16,790 bases of DNA from JAQUOA01 sp037443785. Its GTDB lineage: Bacteria; Bacteroidota; Ignavibacteria; UBA10030; UBA8401. Positions 7,201-13,150 of this stretch are shown in pieces. The stretch spans positions 1 through 16,790 of the forward strand of contig JBBINR010000054.1 of the NCBI GenBank assembly GCA_037443785.1, given 5' to 3'. Position 1 is the first letter of the stretch; the number at the start of each line of letters is the position of its first letter. The translations under genes and the position numbers were made by a program. Below the pieces are notes generated by a model. That model was not told where the DNA came from. It searched no databases and saw nothing but the letters and a program-made list of their open reading frames with translations.

Positions 7201-7221
7201 CATATCATTGCAATTGATATG
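7201..7221. promoter_or_regulatory. Inverted repeat overlapping the -12 box (possible operator)
   Basis: CATATCA (7201-7207) and TGATATG (7215-7221) form a perfect 7-bp inverted repeat around seven bases that contain the TTGCA-type -12 element. A protein bound here would block sigma-54 polymerase. It may also be chance in an AT-rich region. Confidence 0.35.
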
Positions 7222-7224
7222 CCT
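7209..7224 (-). promoter_or_regulatory. Sigma-54 (-24/-12) promoter of the respiratory operon
   Basis: Read on the minus strand this is AGGCATATCAATTGCA. The GG (7223-7222) and GC (7211-7210) doublets are ten bases apart, as sigma-54 needs, and GGCA and TTGCA match the TGGCAYG-N4-TTGCA consensus. Transcription would begin near 7198, about 56 bases before the first start codon. An NtrC-class activator is encoded in the divergent operon, which supports the call. Confidence 0.65.
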
Positions 7225-7346
7225 GATATTATTTCAGTGCTGCAATGCATTGTTAAACAATGGGATAGTGGAAATGGGGAATTCCTAAAGACAAAAATAA
7301 AATGTGACTTGTGTAGAGAAATCCGACATATCAAGTAGGAATACCC

Positions 7347-7363
7347 GACAAAAAGATTTTGTC
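7347..7363. promoter_or_regulatory. Candidate upstream activator site
   Basis: GACAAAAAGATTTTGTC has perfect 7-bp arms around a 3-base centre. It lies about 125 bp upstream of the minus-strand -24 element, a usual distance for NtrC-class activator sites, and about 185 bp upstream of the plus-strand one. No second copy of the same sequence was seen, which lowers confidence. Confidence 0.4.
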
Positions 7364-7548
7364 AAGAATGAAAGGATTATGAACGATTTTTTTCGGGAGG
7401 AGGAAAAAATAAAATGACAAAAAATTAATACGAATATTCGCGTTGAGAAATTCAGCGACCGGATAATTCCATCTCGTTATAATTCAAATTGAATTGGCAA
7501 ATTTTTTCTGAAACGGCGGATCTACTTTGCGCTGTTTCCACGAAAACA

Positions 7549-7564
7549 TGGCATGCCCGGTGCA
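7549..7564 (+). promoter_or_regulatory. Sigma-54 (-24/-12) promoter of the kinase-protease-activator operon
   Basis: The sequence TGGCATGCCCGGTGCA matches TGGCAYG-N4-TTGCA at all positions but one (GTGC for TTGC), with GG and GC doublets ten bases apart. Transcription would start near 7575, leaving a leader of 15-25 bases. The activator encoded in this operon would then raise its own expression. Confidence 0.65.
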
Positions 7565-7589
7565 GTATAAACAATATATTCTCTTATAA

Positions 7590-9260
7590 GTGAAAACAAT
7601 GAATTTAAAACAACGCTTGTTGCATCTTCCCCCTAAAAAGCTTTCGCAAAAATTAATTCTTTCGTTCACCGTTATCATGACGATTGTTGGTTTGATTGCC
7701 AGCTACATTCATGTCGCAACTCAAGAAAAACAATTGCTCAATGCGATGATGCTTGGTGCTGATCAACTTTCCGGAAGTATTTCGAGCGCAACGTGGCATG
7801 CAATGCTTGCCGACCAACGCGAGTCTGCCTATCAAACAATGGAAACAATTGCTCAGAAGCAGGGAATTACGCGCATCAGAATTTTTAATAAGGAAGGGCG
7901 AATCATGTACTCGACTGTCCGCAGCGATACTGGAGTTGTTGACAAGGCTGCCGAAGCCTGCTTCATGTGTCATACGGCCGAACGCCCGCTGGTAAAAGTC
8001 GATGTGCCTACGCGAGCGCGCGTCTATCGAACGCCTGATGGTCATCGAACGTTATCAATGATCACCCCAATATACAATGAAAGTTCTTGCAGCACGGCAG
8101 ACTGTCATGCGCATCCTGTTTCGCAAAGTGTTCTGGGTGTACTCGATGTTTCCATGACCCTCGATACGGTCGATCGTGAAATGGAAACTTTACGGTCGCG
8201 CGTGTTTCTTATTTCGTTCGCTATTGTTGTGCTGATGAGTTTGTTCATCATTTATTTCACCAAACATTTTATCGATGCGCCGATCCGGCATCTTATCGCC
8301 GGAACTCATGCTGTCAGTGCGATGCAGATGGACAAACCGATTGAAATTAAAACAAGCGAAGAACTTGGCGAGCTTGCGGAATCGTTCGACATGATGCGCC
8401 TTCGATTGAAAAGTGCCATGGAAGAGATCAATAAATTTACGCAGAGCTTGGAAACGAAAGTGGATGAACGAACAGAACAATTGAAGTTCGCTCATCAAAA
8501 ATTATTACAGAGCGATCGACTTGCCTCATTAGGCCAGCTTTCTGCGTCCGTTGCGCACGAAATAAACAACCCCGTTTCCGGAGTCTTAAATCTTTCGATG
8601 TTGATGCAAAGAATTTTAAAAGACGATGGTGTTCCAAAAGAACGGATAGAAGAATTTCGCCGTTATCTTAACCAAGTGGTTCATGAAACGTCGCGCGTTG
8701 GCCGAATTGTGCAGGATCTTCTTGCGTTTTCACGAAGATCAAAACCCTATCGGTCCAACATCGACATCAATTCTGTTATTCGCTCAACGGTAAATCTCAT
8801 TCTTCATAAGCTGAAATTGATGGGTGTTGATATTACCATGCATCTTGAAGAATTCCTTCCGAATGTCAAATGCGATGGTTCACAGATGCAGCAGGTTGTC
8901 ATTAACCTTATTATGAACGCGGCAGAAGCGGCTCAATCAAAACCAAATCCAATGGTAACCGTCAAGACAAAACTTGATCACGCAAAAGATCTTTTCGTTT
9001 TCGAGGTCGAAGACAACGGTGATGGAATTCCGGAAGAAAATTTATCGAAAGTATTCAATCCTTTCTTCACGACAAAAGGAGAAGGGAAAGGGGTAGGACT
9101 AGGTTTGGCGGTGGTTTTTGGAATTATCGAAGGGCACAGAGGAGATATTGAAGTTAAAAGTAAAGTTGGTGAAGGGACAATTTTTATTGCGACACTTCCT
9201 TTGAAAGAAGCGCAGACTGAAAATATCACCACACCAACAGAAATAGGACATGATGTGTGA
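7590..9260 (+). CDS. Sensor histidine kinase with periplasmic c-type haem motifs
   Basis: This 556-residue kinase has two membrane segments (about 22-42 and 205-224) enclosing a periplasmic sensor of roughly 160 residues. The sensor contains CFMCH (124-128) and a wider C167-x4-C172-H173 motif followed by H175, so it may bind two covalent haems and sense redox state or a gas ligand. A HAMP-like linker and coiled coil follow. The transmitter has the phospho-acceptor in SVAHEINNPVSG (His323), an N box (NLIMNAAEAA), G1 (DNGDGIP), an F box (FNPFFTTK) and G2 (GVGLGLAVV), as in NtrB/ZraS-type kinases. The frame opens at GTG 7590; ATG 7599 is an equal candidate, and neither has a strong ribosome site. 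It overlaps the protease gene by 4 bp (GTGA). Its partner is very likely the sigma-54 activator two genes on. Confidence 0.9.
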   Translation: MKTMNLKQRLLHLPPKKLSQKLILSFTVIMTIVGLIASYIHVATQEKQLLNAMMLGADQLSGSISSATWHAMLADQRESAYQTMETIAQKQGITRIRIFNKEGRIMYSTVRSDTGVVDKAAEACFMCHTAERPLVKVDVPTRARVYRTPDGHRTLSMITPIYNESSCSTADCHAHPVSQSVLGVLDVSMTLDTVDREMETLRSRVFLISFAIVVLMSLFIIYFTKHFIDAPIRHLIAGTHAVSAMQMDKPIEIKTSEELGELAESFDMMRLRLKSAMEEINKFTQSLETKVDERTEQLKFAHQKLLQSDRLASLGQLSASVAHEINNPVSGVLNLSMLMQRILKDDGVPKERIEEFRRYLNQVVHETSRVGRIVQDLLAFSRRSKPYRSNIDINSVIRSTVNLILHKLKLMGVDITMHLEEFLPNVKCDGSQMQQVVINLIMNAAEAAQSKPNPMVTVKTKLDHAKDLFVFEVEDNGDGIPEENLSKVFNPFFTTKGEGKGVGLGLAVVFGIIEGHRGDIEVKSKVGEGTIFIATLPLKEAQTENITTPTEIGHDV

Positions 9261-9826
9261 AGTCTTTAGTGCTCGCGCCATTTGGAAATATCGATGAGGA
9301 TGTCATGAAGCCGCTGGAGATCGGCTTGTGGCAAATATTTGGATTCGATATTCAACGGATTCCTGCATTCCCTGAGCCGATGTTTGCCTACGATTCTCAG
9401 CGGAAACAATTTAGTTCAGTGCTGATACTCCGCGACTTGATGAAGAAACAAACGAACGATATCATCCGAATTCTTGGAATAACGTCGTGTGACCTTTTCA
9501 TCCCAATGTTAAGTTTTGTTTTCGGTCATGCGCAGTTGAATGGTTCGGCGGCAGTAGTTTCCTTGGCACGCCTGCAGCAGGAATTCTATCATCTTCCTAA
9601 AAACAACGAATTGTTTTTATCCCGCTGCCTTAAAGAAGCGGTGCATGAAGTAGGACACACATTCGGACTGATTCATTGTTCAAATACAACGTGCGCCATG
9701 TCGCTATCGAATGCCATTCAGCTGGTCGATGCAAAGTCGGAGGAGTTGTGCAGCAATTGTTCAATTATCCTTGAAGAAAATGTAAAACAGTTATTCCCGT
9801 TGCACGGGATGGAGAATAAAACATGA
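9257..9826 (+). CDS. amzA: Archaemetzincin-family zinc metalloprotease
   Basis: This 189-residue protein carries the long zinc motif HEVGHTFGLIHC (H130, E131, H134, H140) followed by C141-x4-C146, M148 of the Met-turn, and C165-x2-C168. This is the archaemetzincin signature, with a catalytic zinc on three His and a second, structural zinc on four Cys; the gap between Met and the last Cys pair is 16 residues, about one shorter than the usual form. Length is normal for the family. There is no signal peptide, so it acts in the cytoplasm. It starts at a GTG overlapping the kinase stop (GTGA) and ends overlapping the activator start (ATGA), placing it inside a two-component operon. Physiological substrates of bacterial archaemetzincins are, to my knowledge, not established. 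Here a regulatory or maturation target in the respiratory system is a reasonable guess. Confidence 0.9.
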   Translation: MKSLVLAPFGNIDEDVMKPLEIGLWQIFGFDIQRIPAFPEPMFAYDSQRKQFSSVLILRDLMKKQTNDIIRILGITSCDLFIPMLSFVFGHAQLNGSAAVVSLARLQQEFYHLPKNNELFLSRCLKEAVHEVGHTFGLIHCSNTTCAMSLSNAIQLVDAKSEELCSNCSIILEENVKQLFPLHGMENKT

Positions 9827-11181
9827 GAACACATTGGAATATCATGGTCGTTGATGATGAAGAGGTGATGCGCGAATCGCTTGCTGCGTGGCTTCGTGAA
9901 GACGGATATAATGTTGAAACAGCGGTATCAGGCAAGGATGCAATCGAAAAATCACGGACAAAAGAATATGCAATCTATTTTATCGATTTAAAAATGCCCG
10001 GCGGAGTCGACGGGATTGAAACAATGATGGAGATAAAGCGGATTCAAAGCGAAGCGTCGATCATCATTGTTACAGCATATGCCACGGTTGATACCGCAAT
10101 CACGGCAATGAAAGAAGGGGCGCAAGAATATATTGTCAAGCCGTGCAATCCGGAAGAAATTTCGATTCTTGTCAGCCGTATTATTAAGATTAAAAATCTA
10201 CAGCGGGAAAATATTATTTTACGAAAGAAACTGACACGACAATATGTTTTTTGCGATATCATCAGCAAGAATTCAAAAATGATTGATATTTTTAATCTGG
10301 TGAAAGAAATAGCCAGTTTGAAAAGTACAGTATTGATACAAGGCGAAAGCGGAACCGGGAAAGAATTAATTGCGCGAGCAATTCATTTTTCAGGAGATCG
10401 AGCGAATAAACCTTTTATCGGTGTTTCGTGTGCAGCGTTGACAGAATCCTTATTGGAATCGGAACTCTTCGGACATGAAAAAGGATCGTTCACGGGAGCT
10501 TCAGCGCAAAAGAAAGGGAAGTTTGAATTGGCAAACGGCGGGACAATTTTTCTTGATGAAATCGGAGATATTTCGGGAAAGCTGCAATTAAATTTACTCC
10601 GTGTCCTTCAAGAAAAAAATTTTTATCGCGTCGGCGGTACTGAGCAAATACATATTGATGTCCGGGTTATTGCCGCAACAAACAAAAATCTTACTGAGGC
10701 TGTCAAAGATGGGATATTTCGCGATGATCTTTTTTATCGGTTGAATGTGATCAATATTCAACTGCCGCCGCTTCGAGACAGAAGAGAAGATATTCCATTA
10801 CTCGTCAATAACTTTATTGAGCATCTTGCTCCGGAATTAGGAAAGGATGTCACTGATATATCCGAAGGAGCGTTGAAAGTATTGCTAAACCACAATTGGC
10901 CGGGTAACGTAAGGGAATTGGAAAATGCGGTTGAAAGAGCAATAGTGACATGTAAAGCAAAAATTCTCACCGATGATGATTTCGGTTTTATTAACCATCG
11001 AAGTGAACAGAAACAGTTCCCTATTCCAAGTAATATCACCTTGGAGGAATTGGAGAATAGGGCAATTACGTCAACGCTTCAGTCTACGCATGGCAATATT
11101 AAAGAAGCGGCAACAATTCTTGGCGTCGATCGCTCAACACTGTATGATCGGATAAAAAAATATAACCTGCCGAGAAATTAG
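9823..11181 (+). CDS. NtrC-class sigma-54-dependent response regulator
   Basis: This 452-residue protein has three parts. The receiver domain (about 5-120) has acidic residues D11/D12 and phospho-acceptor D55 in FIDLKMPGG. The AAA+ domain has Walker A GESGTGK (174-180), the sigma-54 contact loop as GSFTGA (221-226, a Ser variant of GAFTGA) and Walker B TIFLDEIGD. A Fis-type helix-turn-helix forms the C-terminus (HGNIKEAATILGVDRSTLYD). It would be phosphorylated by the haem kinase of the same operon, bind sites in the divergent region and open the two sigma-54 promoters there. The start ATG overlaps the protease stop by 4 bp. All key residues seem intact. Confidence 0.95.
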   Translation: MRTHWNIMVVDDEEVMRESLAAWLREDGYNVETAVSGKDAIEKSRTKEYAIYFIDLKMPGGVDGIETMMEIKRIQSEASIIIVTAYATVDTAITAMKEGAQEYIVKPCNPEEISILVSRIIKIKNLQRENIILRKKLTRQYVFCDIISKNSKMIDIFNLVKEIASLKSTVLIQGESGTGKELIARAIHFSGDRANKPFIGVSCAALTESLLESELFGHEKGSFTGASAQKKGKFELANGGTIFLDEIGDISGKLQLNLLRVLQEKNFYRVGGTEQIHIDVRVIAATNKNLTEAVKDGIFRDDLFYRLNVINIQLPPLRDRREDIPLLVNNFIEHLAPELGKDVTDISEGALKVLLNHNWPGNVRELENAVERAIVTCKAKILTDDDFGFINHRSEQKQFPIPSNITLEELENRAITSTLQSTHGNIKEAATILGVDRSTLYDRIKKYNLPRN

Positions 11182-11189
11182 AAAGGTTC

Positions 11190-11426
11190 ATGCACGAATT
11201 GCGAAATGAAAAGAAAAAGTTTATTTTAAATATCCCTCATAAAGAAAATTTCGAATGTATGGCAAAACAAAACGAAGAAAAGCCGTTAATGATAAAATGT
11301 TCCAACTGCAAGCAAACACGCGAACCAGACTATAATGAAACCACGCGCCGATATGTTTGTTCGCTTTGTGCTGCTCCGGTTGATGTCCAGGTGATTGTGG
11401 AGAAGAAGAAGAGGGGTATAAAATAA
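11190..11426 (+). CDS. Small zinc-ribbon protein
   Basis: This 78-residue basic protein has two CxxC knuckles, C37/C40 and C57/C60, sixteen residues apart, which fit a zinc ribbon. It starts 8 bp after the activator gene with GAAAGG as ribosome site, so it is probably the last gene of that operon. A later ATG at 11262 would give a 54-residue form that keeps the whole ribbon. Role unknown; small zinc ribbons often bind nucleic acid or proteins. A hairpin terminator follows at once. Confidence 0.65.
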   Translation: MHELRNEKKKFILNIPHKENFECMAKQNEEKPLMIKCSNCKQTREPDYNETTRRYVCSLCAAPVDVQVIVEKKKRGIK

Positions 11427-11429
11427 TAA

Positions 11430-11458
11430 ATCCCGCGGGCATTATCACCACGCGGGAT
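11430..11458. terminator. Bidirectional terminator between convergent genes
   Basis: ATCCCGCG (11430-11437) pairs perfectly with CGCGGGAT (11451-11458) across a 13-base loop. On the minus strand the stem is followed by TTTATTATTTTA, a fair T-rich tract. On the plus strand the following bases are mixed. It lies between the zinc-ribbon gene and the convergent exported-protein gene. Confidence 0.7.
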
Positions 11459-11475
11459 GTTCCGTTTAAATTATA

Positions 11476-11874
11476 TTAATTCGCTTTTGGTTTTGCTTCT
11501 TTTATTGAAGAGACTTTTACAACGTTGCCTTCGCGAGCCCCTGAAACAGCAACAAAAAGATGATCTTCTGCTTTTGTCTTCTTGAGAAATTCCGTAGCTT
11601 TTTTATTCCCCGCTTCATCAAATGGCGTCCATTTTCCATCAATCATAATTCCGTATCCGCTTGCTGCACACGATTCTTCTGTTGCACATGCTTTCGTATG
11701 TTTTGCAGCACTTGCCATTGCTTTTTCAGCTGTCTTTTTCTCCATCATGGAACCGCACATTTTATCAATCAGATATCCGTTCATGGTGCCGGAGCTTGTT
11801 TTCTTTGTTTGTGCATCGGCTGAAAAAACAACACCCATTAGAAGCACGATGAGTGAAAGTGAGAGTAGCTTCAT
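11476..11874 (-). CDS. Small exported protein with conserved-looking Cys residues, function unknown
   Basis: From the ATG at 11874 this is 132 residues with a clean signal peptide (MKLLSLSLIVLLMGVVFSADA). The open frame extends to 11958, but GGAGG sits five bases before the inner ATG and the upstream residues would disrupt the signal. The mature part holds C40 in MNGYLIDKMCGSMM and C63/C69 in HTKACATEESCAASGYGIM, then a region with alternating hydrophobic residues (DHLFVAVSGAREGNVVKVSS) that may form a small beta barrel. I believe similar proteins occur as hypothetical periplasmic proteins in this group of bacteria, but I cannot name the family. It is transcribed alone, divergently from the reductase gene. 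Confidence 0.8.
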   Translation of the reverse strand: MKLLSLSLIVLLMGVVFSADAQTKKTSSGTMNGYLIDKMCGSMMEKKTAEKAMASAAKHTKACATEESCAASGYGIMIDGKWTPFDEAGNKKATEFLKKTKAEDHLFVAVSGAREGNVVKVSSIKEAKPKAN

Positions 11875-11963
11875 AAATCCTCCAAAAAATATATGGTGAA
11901 AGAATATAATTGTTAAGTGATATACTCTTAGAACAATATCAGGCAAAAGAAGTTCCATAAAAT

Positions 11964-11992
11964 TTGATAATCCATGAAGATTCTTTTAAATT
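11964..11992 (+). promoter_or_regulatory. Candidate housekeeping promoter upstream of the YpdA-like gene
   Basis: TTGATA (11964-11969) and TAAATT (11987-11992) are 17 bases apart. The same -35/-10 pair with the same spacing occurs before atpD, which supports both. Transcription would begin near 12000, about ten bases before an intrinsic terminator. Confidence 0.45.
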
Positions 11993-12009
11993 GTAAACAC
12001 TCTTTTCTG

Positions 12010-12034
12010 TCCGTCGGGTTTCGACGGATTTTTT
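12010..12034 (+). terminator. Intrinsic terminator in the leader of the YpdA-like gene
   Basis: TCCGTCG (12010-12016) pairs perfectly with CGACGGA (12022-12028) around GGTTT, followed by six T. This is a standard plus-strand terminator. No plus-strand gene lies just upstream: the neighbour is divergent, and the nearest upstream plus-strand gene already ends in its own terminator. It therefore sits between the candidate promoter and the gene it should serve. Confidence 0.75.
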
Positions 12035-12055
12035 ATTTATAGAACGGTAAATTTT

Positions 12056-13012
12056 ATGTACGATATTATTATCATAGGCGCCGGACCTTCCGGACTTTCT
12101 GTCGCAATTGAAGCCCACAAAGCTGGTCTGCGATATTGTGTTATTGAAAAAGGGGCAATTGTTAATTCAATTCAGCACTTTCCGACCGAAATGACATTCT
12201 TTTCAACTCCCGAATTGCTGGAGATCGGCGGACTTCCGTTTACTTCTGCCCAAATGCGCCCCACACGTGCAGAGGGATTAGAATACTACACACGCGTAGC
12301 TGAATTTTATAATCTTGACGTCAAATTATTTGAACAAATTCAAACCATTTCAAAGAATGACGAATCGTTTCAAATATCCACTTCTAAAAGTACATATAAC
12401 GCAAAAAATATTGTTCTTGCAACGGGATATTATGACAATCCCAATTCACTCAATATTCCAGGTGAACAACTTCCGAAAGTTTCTCATTATTATCACGAAC
12501 CATATTCTTTTTTTAAACAAAATGTGCTGATTATCGGAGCAAAAAATTCTGCTGCGATTGCTGCATTAGAATTGTACAGACATGGCGCACATGTAACGAT
12601 TGTTCATCGCGGAGAAAAGCTTTCAGAGAAAATTAAATATTGGATTTTACCGGATATTGAAAATAGAATTAAGGAAGGTTCGATCACGGCGCACTTTCAA
12701 ACGAAGGTTTTAGAAATCACGGTGGCGGCTGTTCTTTTGGAAAAGGATGGTAGTGAGAAGTTTGAGATTCCGAATGATTTTGTTTTTGCACTGACGGGGT
12801 ATCATCCTGATTATGATTTTTTGAAATCGTTAGGACTAAAATTGGATGAGGAAACGATGGCGCCGATTCATAATCCCAAAACATTCGAAACGCACATTAA
12901 AGGAGTGTACCTTGCTGGATCTATCGTTGCAGGGAAAAACAATAATCAAATCTTTATTGAAAATGGACGAGAGCACGGAAAAATTATCATTCAGGCATTA
13001 TTAAATTCGTAA
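12056..13012 (+). CDS. ypdA: YpdA-family FAD/NADPH disulfide reductase (putative bacillithiol-disulfide reductase)
   Basis: This 318-residue flavoprotein has an N-terminal FAD Rossmann motif (GAGPSG, 8-13), a second dinucleotide motif after LII (GAKNSAA, from 161) for NADPH, ATGYYDNP around 122 and a C-terminal GVYLAGSIVAG block that closes the FAD site. It has the thioredoxin-reductase-like fold but no redox CxxC pair, which is the hallmark of YpdA (Bdr). Such enzymes reduce bacillithiol disulfide in the cytoplasm and thus support thiol redox balance. Length is normal for the family. The start ATG has only a weak ribosome site, and a terminator lies 20 bases before it, hinting at controlled expression. 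The gene stands alone. Confidence 0.85.
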   Translation: MYDIIIIGAGPSGLSVAIEAHKAGLRYCVIEKGAIVNSIQHFPTEMTFFSTPELLEIGGLPFTSAQMRPTRAEGLEYYTRVAEFYNLDVKLFEQIQTISKNDESFQISTSKSTYNAKNIVLATGYYDNPNSLNIPGEQLPKVSHYYHEPYSFFKQNVLIIGAKNSAAIAALELYRHGAHVTIVHRGEKLSEKIKYWILPDIENRIKEGSITAHFQTKVLEITVAAVLLEKDGSEKFEIPNDFVFALTGYHPDYDFLKSLGLKLDEETMAPIHNPKTFETHIKGVYLAGSIVAGKNNNQIFIENGREHGKIIIQALLNS

Positions 13013-13067
13013 TGAAAGTAAATCATTTGGTATTCATATCATTGTGAACCTTCCTTATGTTTTTACG

Positions 13068-13096
13068 TTGATTATCTGCCAAAAATTCATTAAATT
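13068..13096 (+). promoter_or_regulatory. Candidate promoter of atpDC
   Basis: TTGATT (13068-13073) and TAAATT (13091-13096) are 17 bases apart, nearly identical in form to the site before the YpdA-like gene. Transcription would begin near 13103, giving a leader of about 48 bases ending in AGAGGA before the atpD start. Confidence 0.45.
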
Positions 13097-13150
13097 TATA
13101 AACTTAATTTTAATAAACAGCAATTACCGTTTCAAATTTTAGAGGAACAA

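Larger units (their letters stand above)
7143..7589. promoter_or_regulatory. Divergent intergenic control region
   Basis: This stretch of about 447 bp separates the respiratory operon (minus) from the kinase-protease-activator operon (plus). I see no gene in it. It holds a sigma-54-like site for each direction, a leader hairpin for the minus transcript, and perfect inverted repeats at 7201-7221, 7243-7252, 7248-7262, 7278-7285, 7347-7363, 7431-7440 and 7481-7495. This layout fits shared control by the NtrC-class activator encoded nearby. Confidence 0.7.

Noticed and set aside
7443..7483. Sigma-70-type promoter (TTGAGA with GATAAT or TATAAT) for the kinase gene
   Set aside because: Spacing is 13 bases for one pair and far too long for the other; the sigma-54 site nearer the gene is a better match.
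9564..9579. Sigma-54-like site TGGCACGCCTGCAGCA on the plus strand
   Set aside because: GG and GC are ten bases apart and the -24 half is perfect, but the -12 half has two mismatches, it lies inside the protease coding frame, and the next gene is translationally coupled and needs no promoter.
11875..11958. Longer start for the exported Cys protein
   Set aside because: GGAGG sits directly before the inner ATG, which begins a normal signal peptide; the extra residues would bury it.
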